A DNA stretch of 64,000 nt. Source: an uncultured Candidatus Melainabacteria bacterium. GTDB taxonomy: Bacteria; Cyanobacteriota; Vampirovibrionia; Gastranaerophilales; Gastranaerophilaceae. This document shows, in pieces, positions 17,590 to 27,232 of this stretch. The stretch lies in assembly GCA_934692485.1 (NCBI GenBank), contig CAKUTX010000001.1:248001-312000 (forward strand), read 5' to 3'. Made by a program: the position numbers and the translations under genes. Under the pieces are notes generated by a model. It did no database searches. It had not been told where the DNA came from and was given only the letters and a program-made list of their open reading frames with translations. The first letter of the stretch is position 1. Each line of letters begins with the position of its first letter.

Positions 17590-18507
17590 CTATTTTCCTG
17601 CCTTTATTACTTGTATATTTCGTGTCTCTGTAATTTCATGACGAGCATCTTTTATGAGTTCTCTCTTATCTTCATCTAATCTGCAACCGCCAACTAATCT
17701 ATCAATAAATCCAGTATTAAGTTTAACAGCTTTATCAAAAGCTCCAACTTCCTCCAACACATCTTTTATTTGGTGCAAATCATAACCAAAAGACTGTTTT
17801 GAGTTATAAACCAATGTTTCTCCACTCTGAGAAATAATTGGCTCTCCACCCTGCTCAAAATACAACTTAAACACTGACTTCAAATCCTGTAATTCAGATT
17901 GTAAAGTAGTTACAGTCTGCTGAATTCTTAAAAATCTTTCAAACAAATATTCAACATTATCCAACTGTTTTACTTCCCAGTCATATTTTTGAAGGTATAA
18001 TTTTTTTAGTTTTGGGTAAGCCAATGCCAAACCCATCGTATCAGCCATTGCACGATGATGATTTTTTAATTCAACGTTGAATTTAGATGTCAGTGCATCC
18101 AGCCCATGTGAAAACAAATCTGGATAAACTTCCTTAAACATTTGTTGAGAGTCAATTCTCGGATTTGGAAGTTCTTTTCCTGTTGTCCTCAAACTTGCTT
18201 CATTCAAAAATGAATAATCAAAAATACAATTGTGTGCAACAATCGGATAATCGCCAATAAATTCTAAAATTTTTGGCATTGCTTCCGCTTCTGTTGGCGC
18301 ATCAGCAACCATATCCGGTGTAATTCCATGAATAGCTATACTTGATTTTCTTATATGCTGTTCCGGATTTATAAGAGTTTGAAATTCATCTTTTATCTTC
18401 CCATTTTCAAGCCTAACAGCTGCAAACTCAACCATTCTTTCTTTTGTATAATCCAAGCCTGTTGTTTCTGTATCAAGAACAATTTCTATTATCTTTTTTC
18501 TTACCAT
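17590..18507 (-). CDS. DEDDh 3'-5' exonuclease (DnaQ/DNA polymerase III epsilon-like)
   Basis: 305 aa. N-terminal exonuclease: motif I LDTETTG (Asp12, Glu14), motif II in AHNCIFDYSFL, and motif III HRAMADTMG, giving the complete DEDDh set. The remaining ~120 residues are helical and unassigned; they lack a helicase or GIY-YIG domain. It could be a proofreading subunit for DnaE or a stand-alone repair exonuclease. It shares a transcript with the antiporter gene and is divergent from trxA. Confidence 0.87.
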   Translation of the reverse strand: MVRKKIIEIVLDTETTGLDYTKERMVEFAAVRLENGKIKDEFQTLINPEQHIRKSSIAIHGITPDMVADAPTEAEAMPKILEFIGDYPIVAHNCIFDYSFLNEASLRTTGKELPNPRIDSQQMFKEVYPDLFSHGLDALTSKFNVELKNHHRAMADTMGLALAYPKLKKLYLQKYDWEVKQLDNVEYLFERFLRIQQTVTTLQSELQDLKSVFKLYFEQGGEPIISQSGETLVYNSKQSFGYDLHQIKDVLEEVGAFDKAVKLNTGFIDRLVGGCRLDEDKRELIKDARHEITETRNIQVIKAGK

Positions 18508-18595
18508 TTTTCTATCCTATAAAATTCTAACAAGATGATAGCACAAAAACAAATTATGTGGTATGGTCATTATTGAAGTGAAAAGGAGATAAAAC

Positions 18596-18919
18596 ATGTC
18601 AAATGCGATTGAAATTAATGATATGAATTTTGAACAAGAAGTATTAAGCTCAGAACAACCTGTAGTTGTTGATTTTTGGGCTCCATGGTGTGGTCCTTGC
18701 AGAAAATTGAGTCCGATTTTAGATGAAGTTGCTCAAGAATTTTCTGACAAAGTAAAATTTGTAAAATTAAATACCGATGAAAACATCAAAACCGCTCAAG
18801 ACTATGCTATTAGCGGATTGCCAAGCCTTTTGGTTTTCAAAAACGGAAAAGCTCTTGAAAGGTTGGTTGGTTTAATGCCAAAGTCAACTATTATTTCTAA
18901 TATTGAAAAGCATTTGTAA
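18596..18919 (+). CDS. trxA: Thioredoxin
   Basis: 107 aa, canonical length. Active site WCGPC with Cys32 and Cys35, and the cis-proline loop in SGLPSLLVF. It is a cytosolic disulfide reductase feeding electrons from thioredoxin reductase to ribonucleotide reductase, peroxiredoxins and others. There is no signal sequence. AAAAGGAGAT lies 6 nt upstream of the ATG, one of the strongest ribosome sites in the window. Probably monocistronic. Confidence 0.97.
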   Translation: MSNAIEINDMNFEQEVLSSEQPVVVDFWAPWCGPCRKLSPILDEVAQEFSDKVKFVKLNTDENIKTAQDYAISGLPSLLVFKNGKALERLVGLMPKSTIISNIEKHL

Positions 18920-18975
18920 TCTGCATTAATCGTCTTAACTTTTCTTTACAAATATGAAAAAATCTCAAAGTTTTC

Positions 18976-19003
18976 TTGCACAATAACCGATAAACCTTAT
19001 ATA
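18976..19003 (+). promoter_or_regulatory. Promoter of the giant coiled-coil gene
   Basis: -35 TTGCAC (18976-18981), a 16-nt spacer and -10 TATATA (18998-19003). The start codon is at 19018, so the leader is very short, although AAAAGGA lies between. Confidence 0.5.
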
Positions 19004-19017
19004 GGAAAAGGATTATT

Positions 19018-22000
19018 ATGCAAGTTCAAGGTTTACCAAATAAATATAAAATTTATCAAGACTTCTACTTTGAGTTGAATGGCAAACAAATCAGCTATTC
19101 TGAAGCATTACGTCTTTTTTCACAAATGGATGAGTCTGAAAAAAGTGATTTTGAACAATATTACAAAGATGAAACTGGTTATGAAATCATCAGTGCTAAT
19201 GGTTATAATTTAGACCCAAAAATAGAATTAAAAACTGATGAAAATGGAGAGCTTGTTGTAAAAACAACTAAGAAAAAAGGTTCTTACGTAAAACAATCAG
19301 ACGGCACTAAAAAATACCAACGTACAGAACACAATATCTATGATTCAAACGCTTCTTTATTAAAAAAAGCGAATATTGCTATGAAATACAACATTGAAGC
19401 TATAGCAAAAAAGAGAGGTATCGTTTTAGATTCTGTATGGTCACAGTTCACAGCAGAAGAAATTGTCAGAATGAACGAAAACGGGACATACGTACCTAAA
19501 GAAGTGCTAGAAATCGCTAATGCAGCTATCGAAGCGAATACTTCTTTATACGTAAATAATAATGAAGAAAATGACGAAAACGTAGAAGATACAGAAACAA
19601 AAAAAGAATCCTACCTTGAACTAATTCCTAAAGCAGCAAAAAAAATTGAAAAATGCAACAAAAACAATGAAAAAATTACAGAAAAAATAGACGATTTGTT
19701 GCCTGAAAAACAAAATGCTGAAAAAAATTACAAAGATAAAATCGAAAATCAAAAACAAGCTCTTGAAAAATTTGAAAAACAACTTCGCGAATGGAGAAGC
19801 TTGCAAAACAAAGTTAACAACGGAGAGGCTTTGTCAGACAAAGAAGCTGCTCGTTATGCTATGTTGACAGGTATGCTTGAAGATAGAGGAACAAACGACT
19901 TTGATGAACCTGTTTTTGATAAAAATGAAATTGCAAAATCTTTAAACGAAATAAATATCTTAGCAGTAATCGGCGAAAAACTTGCTGATGAAACGATTGA
20001 AATCGGTGAAACTTTAGCTAATTGCACTTCTACAACTAACTACAAATCAACCAGAAACGAAGCTGCACAAGCTATAGGTTTTTTGAGCGCATTAAAAGCT
20101 ATGGTTGAAGGCAAAGCGCTTTCAAAAGAAGCTTTAAATATAGGACAAGATACTAAAGAATACGTCCAAGATACAACTCATTCTTCTAATGAAATCGCAT
20201 CAATTGTTGGAATTGAAAACCAAGTATTATCAACAAACGAACTTAAAGAAAGCAACTTCAACACTGATGATATTGACACTGAACCATCAGAAGAAGCTGT
20301 AAAAGACGCTAACGAAAACGAACAAGAAAAAATTCAAGAAACAGATAAAGACTCTAAAAATCCTGAAGTATCTAAAGAAGAAGACTTTATCATCAATGAT
20401 GAAAATGTTAAAGAATTGATAAAAGAAGCAGAACTTATCAATTCAGATTTGGCTGCTCAAATGTCTAAAGCATTAAAAGACGCTCAAATTGCTAAAAAAG
20501 ACGAAGGATTTGCCAAAATTGCCAATGCAAAAATTCAAAAACTTGTTAAAGAATTCCAAGCAGAACAAGCAAAACGCGACGAAGAAACAAGCAAACTTGA
20601 AGAAGAAAACAATCAATCAAAAGCTAAACTTCAAGAATTAACAGGCAAATCAGAAAAAGAACAAGATACAGAAATTAACCAAAACAGCAATCCGCAAACA
20701 GGAAAAACTACCGAAAACGAAATTGAAAAATTAAAAGTATCAATTCAAAACAACAGCGATAGAATTACTGAAATTGATAATGAAACCCAAAAAGCAATAA
20801 ACAACTTTAAGCAAAATACAAAAAAAGAAAAAACTTATATAGAAACAGCTATTCCTGAAAATAACGATTCTATGACTGCTAACAGCACATACAAAGAAGA
20901 AGTTATTCCAGTAGATGCTGAAAGCTTATCATTCACAGACAATTCAGGCGTAACACTACAAAAAATGGGTGAATACCGCATTAATATCGGTATTCAACAA
21001 ATTAGAAATTTTCAAAACAGAATAGGTATTGAAAACATTCGTAAAGGAAAAATCAGCAAAGCAATCGGAATTAATGCTCAAGATGTTTCTGATACAAAAA
21101 CATTGGATGCAACTGACAATGCCACAACAAATGCTGTTTCAAATGAACAAAAAGCAATCACAGGTTTAAATGAAGTTGACGGAAAAATTTCCTCAATCAC
21201 TGGAGAAGAAACTGCTCAAAATTCTTATGATGCAAAAAATGCAAACGGAGAATCACCTACTCAAACATCTCCAGCTCCGGAAGAAGAAGCAGATGCTCCT
21301 GAAAATAATGGTGTTACAGGAGATAAAGCTCCAGTTGATACTCCTGAAAACAATCCTGAAAATACACCTGCTGAACCAAAACAAGAAGATTTAGACACAG
21401 CTCCAACTGCACCTTCAAAGGCTCCTAAAAAAGAGGCTCCAAAAGGTGATAAAAAAGCTGCTGACAAATCTCAAAAAGAAGTTGATAATATAAACAAAAA
21501 TGCTGAAAAAGACGCAAAAGACTCTTTAAAAATCAAAAAAAACACAGAAAAAACTTCAAAACAATTAACTAAAGAAGCTCAAAAGCTTCAAAAACAAATC
21601 ATAAAAGATCAAAAAGAAGCTGAAAAATTAATAAAAGAATCAGAAGAAGCAGCAAAAAAACAAGAAGAATTATTTGCTCAATATGAAACAATTTCTGCTG
21701 AAAACGAACAACTTGAAGCTGAAAACGGCAACAACCAACCTGCACAACAAAATGGTGGTGCTTTGCTTGCTGGCTCTACTATGAGCGTTAACGGAACTCA
21801 AGGCTCTGATAACTCTGATAAAATCAATCTTAACAACGAAACAATCAACACAATCAGTGGAGAATTCAAAGTTTACGGCAATGTTATCAACAGAAACAGA
21901 GTAAAAATAACAAACTTCCAAAAATCAACAACTAAAATATCAAAAGCTTTCACTAAAAAGACAAAAGCCGCAAATAAAAAAGCTAAACAAGAACAAAAAG

Positions 22001-23625
22001 CAGAAAAAAATAAACAACAAAAACTTCAAAAGCAATTGGCTGCAGTTGGAATTGCCGGCAACGTATTTTCAATAACAACTTCAACCGGTATGCTTATGAA
22101 CAAATTCGGAACAATGAAGATTATAGCCGGTACAGGAATGTTATCAAACCCAATTACCGCAGGAGAAGGAGCAATATTAATATCTATAGGGACTGCTATC
22201 CAAACAACAGGTATAACATTAACAACTGTCGGCACATACGGAACAATCTCTTGTGGAGTTGCAAAATCTGCTATCAATATTGCAAACGGCAATCTTGTCG
22301 CTGGCTTAGTTTCATTAGGAACAACTGCAGTCAGTGCAGTAGGAGCTATGTCAGGAACAGGCGCTGCAGCAAACAATCTTCTCGGAGCTGTAAGCAACGG
22401 ATTAAGCATCGTATCTAACGGCGCAGAAATGGTTAACAATATAAGAGCCGTACAAGGCAAAGAAGCAAGCGGATTTTTTGGCAAAATTTCTACAATTGCA
22501 GGCGCAGGTTCTGCTCTAACAGGTGCAGCCGCAAACTTTACAAATAGCAAGAGTGTTACTGAAAACGGAACTAAATCATTTGATACAACAAAAATGGTTG
22601 ACGGAAAAGTTGTAAACGGTTCTGTTTCAACTATGACATACAATATTGACACTGTTAACGCTTTCAAAGATGCAGGCTTCCTAGAACAAGCTGCAATGAT
22701 TGGTTCTACCGTTGGTTCTACATTAACAACAACAAGCCAAATTATGACAGAATTCGGCGGAGAAAACGGTCTTTCTAAAACATTGGGCGCTATCGGAGGA
22801 ACAATCAGCACTTTGTCTTCTATTGGTCAACTTGTCGCTAAGAAAGTAGATAAAAAAGACGACTCAAATGACACAAAAACAGAAGGAGATAAAAAGAGCC
22901 AAAACGAAAAAACTCCTATCGAAAAAGAAGCAGACAAGCAAGAAATCAAAAAAATTGATGCTGAAATTCAAGCAGAAGAACAAAAAATTCAAGCAGAAAA
23001 TAATACAAATAACAATGTTAATGACAACACTAACTCTGATACAAATAACGTAAACAATTCTGATGACAACAATACTGCTGACAAACAAGTTAATCCTTCA
23101 ACAAAACCTTCTGATAAATCCGACAAAGATGTAACTGCAGACGATAAAAAGCCTTCATTAAAAGAATCTAAAGAAGCAAAAGCTGCAAAAAAAGAAGAAG
23201 CTGAAAATTCAGGTTTAAGTAGGGCTGAAAAGAAAAACATGACAAAAAATGGAGCTTCTAAAGAGTATGCTGACTTAAGTGATGATGACTTAGCGGGAAA
23301 ACTTGAATTTGCAAGAGAAACAGGTAATGATGCGTTGGCTGATAACTTGGCTGCAGAGATGACAAAACGAGGTGATTACAAAGAAAAAATGGCAGTTATC
23401 AGCGAAAACAAAGCTGAAACAATCTCAAAAATCACAGAAGGTGTTGGTCAAGGTATGCAAGCTGTTTCTTCTATTATGAATATGGGTAGCAGCAGCAATA
23501 AACAAGGACAACAAAAGAAAAAAGGTTCTGTTGCTCAAACAATGACAAAACGTTCAAAAAATATTATCAAAAAACACCAAAAAAGAATTAAAGCATTACA
23601 AAAATCAAAACAAAATAAATATTAA
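19018..23625 (+). CDS. Giant Lys/Glu-rich coiled-coil protein with a hydrophobic glycine-rich domain
   Basis: 1,535 aa; I do not recognise the family. Residues 1-190 form a compact charged domain (NGKQISYSEALRLFSQMDESE). About 190-700 is long coiled coil (KK/EE heptads, ENEQLEAEN-type repeats later). About 740-810 is a Pro/Ala/Glu linker (APENN, TPENNPENTP, APKKEAPKG). A second coiled coil follows. About 1000-1180 is a strikingly hydrophobic Gly/Ala/Thr/Ile region with no charged residues for long stretches, enough for several membrane segments. Then come an acidic Asn/Asp tract (NNNVNDNTNSDTNN) and a basic C-terminal tail (KRSKNIIKKHQKRIKALQK). There is no signal peptide. The organisation (coiled coils around hydrophobic helices) resembles pore-forming translocators in outline only. 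It is expressed alone, with its own promoter and terminator. Confidence 0.7.
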   Translation: MQVQGLPNKYKIYQDFYFELNGKQISYSEALRLFSQMDESEKSDFEQYYKDETGYEIISANGYNLDPKIELKTDENGELVVKTTKKKGSYVKQSDGTKKYQRTEHNIYDSNASLLKKANIAMKYNIEAIAKKRGIVLDSVWSQFTAEEIVRMNENGTYVPKEVLEIANAAIEANTSLYVNNNEENDENVEDTETKKESYLELIPKAAKKIEKCNKNNEKITEKIDDLLPEKQNAEKNYKDKIENQKQALEKFEKQLREWRSLQNKVNNGEALSDKEAARYAMLTGMLEDRGTNDFDEPVFDKNEIAKSLNEINILAVIGEKLADETIEIGETLANCTSTTNYKSTRNEAAQAIGFLSALKAMVEGKALSKEALNIGQDTKEYVQDTTHSSNEIASIVGIENQVLSTNELKESNFNTDDIDTEPSEEAVKDANENEQEKIQETDKDSKNPEVSKEEDFIINDENVKELIKEAELINSDLAAQMSKALKDAQIAKKDEGFAKIANAKIQKLVKEFQAEQAKRDEETSKLEEENNQSKAKLQELTGKSEKEQDTEINQNSNPQTGKTTENEIEKLKVSIQNNSDRITEIDNETQKAINNFKQNTKKEKTYIETAIPENNDSMTANSTYKEEVIPVDAESLSFTDNSGVTLQKMGEYRINIGIQQIRNFQNRIGIENIRKGKISKAIGINAQDVSDTKTLDATDNATTNAVSNEQKAITGLNEVDGKISSITGEETAQNSYDAKNANGESPTQTSPAPEEEADAPENNGVTGDKAPVDTPENNPENTPAEPKQEDLDTAPTAPSKAPKKEAPKGDKKAADKSQKEVDNINKNAEKDAKDSLKIKKNTEKTSKQLTKEAQKLQKQIIKDQKEAEKLIKESEEAAKKQEELFAQYETISAENEQLEAENGNNQPAQQNGGALLAGSTMSVNGTQGSDNSDKINLNNETINTISGEFKVYGNVINRNRVKITNFQKSTTKISKAFTKKTKAANKKAKQEQKAEKNKQQKLQKQLAAVGIAGNVFSITTSTGMLMNKFGTMKIIAGTGMLSNPITAGEGAILISIGTAIQTTGITLTTVGTYGTISCGVAKSAINIANGNLVAGLVSLGTTAVSAVGAMSGTGAAANNLLGAVSNGLSIVSNGAEMVNNIRAVQGKEASGFFGKISTIAGAGSALTGAAANFTNSKSVTENGTKSFDTTKMVDGKVVNGSVSTMTYNIDTVNAFKDAGFLEQAAMIGSTVGSTLTTTSQIMTEFGGENGLSKTLGAIGGTISTLSSIGQLVAKKVDKKDDSNDTKTEGDKKSQNEKTPIEKEADKQEIKKIDAEIQAEEQKIQAENNTNNNVNDNTNSDTNNVNNSDDNNTADKQVNPSTKPSDKSDKDVTADDKKPSLKESKEAKAAKKEEAENSGLSRAEKKNMTKNGASKEYADLSDDDLAGKLEFARETGNDALADNLAAEMTKRGDYKEKMAVISENKAETISKITEGVGQGMQAVSSIMNMGSSSNKQGQQKKKGSVAQTMTKRSKNIIKKHQKRIKALQKSKQNKY

Positions 23626-23627
23626 AA

Positions 23628-23658
23628 AAAATCCCTAAAGTAACAATTTAGGGATTTT
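23628..23658. terminator. Bidirectional terminator
   Basis: AAAATCCCTAAA and TTTAGGGATTTT around a 7-nt loop, between the convergent coiled-coil and GH13 genes. Confidence 0.85.
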
Positions 23659-23678
23659 CATATTCAAAATATTTTGTA

Positions 23679-25217
23679 TTACTTCAATTCCAAATCACTT
23701 AGATACAACACTTGGACTTCTCCACTTTTCAACATTGTTTTCACAGCGCCCTTATCAGTAATTGGAACACTCTCGATTTTTATCGGAACAACAATATTAT
23801 TTTCTGTTAAATGAGGAACAGAAACGGTAGTATCAACATTGTTTCTGAAGTTCAAATTCCCGATTACTACAATACTTTGTCCATTATAACTCATTGCATA
23901 CGCAAATACTGACGGATTAGAAGTTCTCAAAGGAATAAACTTTCCATTATTTATTAACGTAGAAAACTGTTTTTTCAAAGCATTTCCGATAACAAATGTA
24001 TGAAACAAATCTGCATCCTTACCTCCAGGCTGACGCGAGAAATTAAATATATCAAGTTTTCCTCTGTGAACAAAATAATAATCATCATCGGTATATGTTT
24101 TAAAAGCTTCTTTGTTTGCCCACATATAAATGTAATTATCACCCGTATCAAATCCGTCTACAAAATAGGAATTTATAGGCAAAGTTGCATTCAACCAAAT
24201 TATCATTTCACTAAATTTTTGGCCGTTTATTAACAACGGACTCATTTCATCATGAGTTGTAAAACTTCCTATTACAGCTTTTGGGTCTGAATATTTATTC
24301 AAATTTGCATTAGTCGCAGCAATTTGATTAATCAACTCTTTACCTGTTTTATAATTTTTCAGGTTAAAAAAGCTGCCATAATATCCATCAAAACCAGCAG
24401 ATAACAATTTGTCATAAGGAGTAAACACTGCATACGGAGAAATTGCCTCTGTCCAGCTTTCTGAAGCTTCTGCTAACCACAGAAATTGAGGGTCTTTTGT
24501 TCTTGAATAGTCTATCAAATCTTTCCAAAATTTCGCAGGTTTGTTTGTTGCAACATCAGCTCTAATTCCATCTGCACCAATTTTGAAAACCAAATCAACA
24601 AACTCTTTGTACACATTGTAAACTTCTCTGTTTACGTTTGTTTCTGTTCCGACATTGAATAATCTTACATCTGTCCAATCAGCTGGCACAACTGGTTGTC
24701 CCGATTTGTCTTTAACAAAAAGTTCTGGATGCTGCATATAAAAATCATAAGAACCACAAGACGGCAAATCAATTATTACGCTAATACCGCGTTTATGAGC
24801 TTCATCAACAAATTTTCTTGCTTGCGAAATTGCAGACAAAGCACTCTTATCACTCACCAACTGAGGGTTTATAGAGTTCAAACTTGAAGCTGCATATAAA
24901 GAACCTGCTGTTCCGAGAGCTTTTATTTTTCCAACAGGAGTAATCGGCATAACATGAAGAGTGTTTATTCCCTTTTGTCTTAATTCATCAAGTCTTGAAA
25001 TTGCGTTAAGAAATGTTCCGCTTTCTTCCGCTTCATCAAAATCTATTATGCCGTTTTTATTTGTATCTTGAGCGCCAAATGTTCTCAAGTTTATTTCGTA
25101 TATTACAGAAGAATTTCTCGTAAATTGTCGTCTTAAATCATTTACCCAAACGTCAGCACTGAGAGCGCTTTGGTTTATCAAAAGCACAGCTGCCAAAACC
25201 ATAAGAAATTTTTTCAT
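23679..25217 (-). CDS. Secreted GH13 alpha-amylase-family glycoside hydrolase
   Basis: 512 aa. The first ~20 residues are a signal peptide (MKKFLMVLAAVLLINQSALSA), so it acts outside the cytosol. A (beta/alpha)8 barrel follows: GADGIRADVATN carries the nucleophile Asp221, LWLAEASES the general acid Glu250, and FTTHDE the third acid Asp323 (THD instead of the usual NHD). An EF-hand-like loop, DTNKNGIIDFDEAEE (51-65), probably binds calcium. The C-terminal beta domain has FAYAMSYNGQSIVVIGN. It would cleave or transfer alpha-glucans; the exact activity is open. RBS AAAGGGG lies upstream. Confidence 0.88.
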   Translation of the reverse strand: MKKFLMVLAAVLLINQSALSADVWVNDLRRQFTRNSSVIYEINLRTFGAQDTNKNGIIDFDEAEESGTFLNAISRLDELRQKGINTLHVMPITPVGKIKALGTAGSLYAASSLNSINPQLVSDKSALSAISQARKFVDEAHKRGISVIIDLPSCGSYDFYMQHPELFVKDKSGQPVVPADWTDVRLFNVGTETNVNREVYNVYKEFVDLVFKIGADGIRADVATNKPAKFWKDLIDYSRTKDPQFLWLAEASESWTEAISPYAVFTPYDKLLSAGFDGYYGSFFNLKNYKTGKELINQIAATNANLNKYSDPKAVIGSFTTHDEMSPLLINGQKFSEMIIWLNATLPINSYFVDGFDTGDNYIYMWANKEAFKTYTDDDYYFVHRGKLDIFNFSRQPGGKDADLFHTFVIGNALKKQFSTLINNGKFIPLRTSNPSVFAYAMSYNGQSIVVIGNLNFRNNVDTTVSVPHLTENNIVVPIKIESVPITDKGAVKTMLKSGEVQVLYLSDLELK

Positions 25218-25305
25218 AAATATCCCCTTTCATAAAGAACATGCTAACAAATAATTCCGTTTTTTGCAAATTTTATATTTTAGTATATATTTTTCAATAA
25301 CTATG

Positions 25306-25333
25306 TTTACAAACTTGAAACATAGTGTATAAT
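25306..25333 (+). promoter_or_regulatory. Promoter overlapping the start of the GGDEF gene
   Basis: -35 TTTACA (25306-25311), a 16-nt spacer and -10 TATAAT (25328-25333). In-frame ATGs follow at 25334 and 25340; a start point ~7 nt after the -10 box coincides with the second ATG, making the mRNA leaderless. Confidence 0.6.
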
Positions 25334-25339
25334 ATGAGT

Positions 25340-27232
25340 ATGAGTTTTTTAAATAAGTTAAAAGAAATATATAGACACGTTTCGGAAATAGAAAGTACAA
25401 TTTATAACGACAAGCAAGATTATTTGGAAATCTACGAGCGAAACATACAACTTGAGCAAGAAATTAAAGAAAGAACTCACGAATTAAACATCGCAAACAA
25501 AAGGATGCTGACATTACAACATATTTGGGACATGATGAATGCTTCAAGACCTTTACAAAGCGTTCTTGATACAATTGTCAACAGTATTCAAGGAGAACTC
25601 GGTTATCTTCATTGCAACGTTATAAAAAGATGCGAAGATGAAAACGGAACTTATTTAAAGGTGTTAGCTCAGTCAGATGATGTTTCAATAAAACGTGTTG
25701 ATAACCTTATAAAAACACCCGTCCAAACTCGCAAACTTGAATATGCGCAAGATAGCATATATGCAAAATCAGCTAAAGAAAAAAAAATTATGCTAACAAC
25801 TGATATTGGAGGGACTCTAAAATCGGTTGCACCTGATATTCCAAATGATGTTCTCAAAGAAATTACCGACAAAACACCAAGCAAATCAATAATTACAGTA
25901 CCGCTATTTTTTAGAGAAACTCATTATGGCTGGTTTAACGTATTTTCATCCAGAAAAGAGTTAACATCAGGAGAAACAGATTTTTTAACAATATTTGCTC
26001 AACAAGTCGAAATGGCAATTACGATAGCTGGATTGTTTGAAGAAGTAAAAGCACAAGCAGTTACTGACGGGCTCACAGGGCTTTATAACAGAAGATATTT
26101 TGAAGAATATCTAAAAAAAGAAGTAACACGTGCTTTACGTCAACAACAAGCATTCAGTATAATTGGGCTTGATTTGGATCACTTAAAACAAATCAACGAT
26201 AAATACGGCCACGCATTTGGAGATTTGGCCATAAAAACTGTTGCTCGAGTTTTAAAGAAAAACGCACGTTCAATTGATACTGCGGCTCGTATGGGTGGTG
26301 AAGAATTTAACGTAATTCTTCCTGGTGTTGATTCAAATGGAGCAATGATAGCCGCGGAAAGAATTCGAAAAGCGTTAGAAAATGAGCCTCTTGATACAAT
26401 CGGGCATATTACTGCAAGTATCGGTGTTGCGACTTTTTTAGAGCATTCTGACAACATTGAAGATATTATCGAGTTGACAGACCAAGCAATGTATCAGTCA
26501 AAACGAAACGGTAGAAACCAAGTTACGCTTGCAAAACCTATAAACGAAACGAGTTGGCAAGAAATTGCGGTTAATACGTTTATGGATATTTTGTCTAAAC
26601 ATAATATTCCGCTTGACCAAAAGATTACCGACAACCTTAAACACAAACTTCAAACTCAAACAGAGGTGCCCAAAGAGGCTCTGTATAATGTTGCAGACAT
26701 GCTGACTCAAACATATAATCCGCTTCATCATTCAGGGGTTATGAAATCCAAAGTTCTACTGGCTGTCAGTCTTGCTAAACGTTTTGATTTATCAAAAGAG
26801 GAAATCGACAAACTAAGAATTGCAACTTTACTCTATGACATTGGAAATTTGATGCTTCCGCCGGAACTTCTTCAAAAAACAGCTCCGTTAACAGAAGAAG
26901 AACGAAATCATATCAAAGAGCATCCGCTTATAGCAGCTAGAGAAATTCTTAAACCGATAAGCTATATTCAAGATGTAATTCCAATTATCGAACATCACCA
27001 CGAAAACTGGGATGGAACAGGTTATCCGTCAAAAATTGCAAAAGAAGAAATTCCGATGACTTCTCAGATAATACTTATTGTTGACGCGTATTTTGCACTG
27101 ACAGAACCTAGAACATATAGAGCTGAACTCACTCCAAAACAAGCAATAGAAATAATTAAGCAAGATGCTGGCAAAAAGTGGAATTCCGCGCTAGTTGAAG
27201 AATTTATTTCTCTTATTGATAATGACATATAA
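25340..27232 (+). CDS. GAF-GGDEF-HD (degenerate HD-GYP) signalling protein
   Basis: 630 aa from ATG 25340. Order: an N-terminal coiled coil (~20-55), a GAF sensor domain (~60-220), a diguanylate cyclase with GGEEF (~319-323) and a complete RxxD inhibitory site (RSID, five residues before), then an HD-type phosphodiesterase domain (~400-625). The GGDEF half should make cyclic di-GMP with product inhibition. In the HD half the HD pair reads YD (LLYDIGN, ~499-500), while HHHENWDGTGYP (~552-563) is intact; loss of that metal ligand predicts weak or no hydrolysis, or altered metal use. No membrane segment, so a cytosolic sensor. ATG of thiL overlaps its stop (TAATG). Confidence 0.9.
   Translation: MSFLNKLKEIYRHVSEIESTIYNDKQDYLEIYERNIQLEQEIKERTHELNIANKRMLTLQHIWDMMNASRPLQSVLDTIVNSIQGELGYLHCNVIKRCEDENGTYLKVLAQSDDVSIKRVDNLIKTPVQTRKLEYAQDSIYAKSAKEKKIMLTTDIGGTLKSVAPDIPNDVLKEITDKTPSKSIITVPLFFRETHYGWFNVFSSRKELTSGETDFLTIFAQQVEMAITIAGLFEEVKAQAVTDGLTGLYNRRYFEEYLKKEVTRALRQQQAFSIIGLDLDHLKQINDKYGHAFGDLAIKTVARVLKKNARSIDTAARMGGEEFNVILPGVDSNGAMIAAERIRKALENEPLDTIGHITASIGVATFLEHSDNIEDIIELTDQAMYQSKRNGRNQVTLAKPINETSWQEIAVNTFMDILSKHNIPLDQKITDNLKHKLQTQTEVPKEALYNVADMLTQTYNPLHHSGVMKSKVLLAVSLAKRFDLSKEEIDKLRIATLLYDIGNLMLPPELLQKTAPLTEEERNHIKEHPLIAAREILKPISYIQDVIPIIEHHHENWDGTGYPSKIAKEEIPMTSQIILIVDAYFALTEPRTYRAELTPKQAIEIIKQDAGKKWNSALVEEFISLIDNDI

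Noticed and set aside
22026..22811. 261-aa frame antisense to the giant coiled-coil gene
   Set aside because: Its Pro/Val/Ala-rich content is the mirror of the hydrophobic Gly/Thr/Ala region on the other strand; no ribosome site or known motif.
19018..23625. Type III secretion translocator
   Set aside because: Coiled coils around hydrophobic segments fit loosely, but no chaperone, needle or export genes are nearby and the length is far greater.
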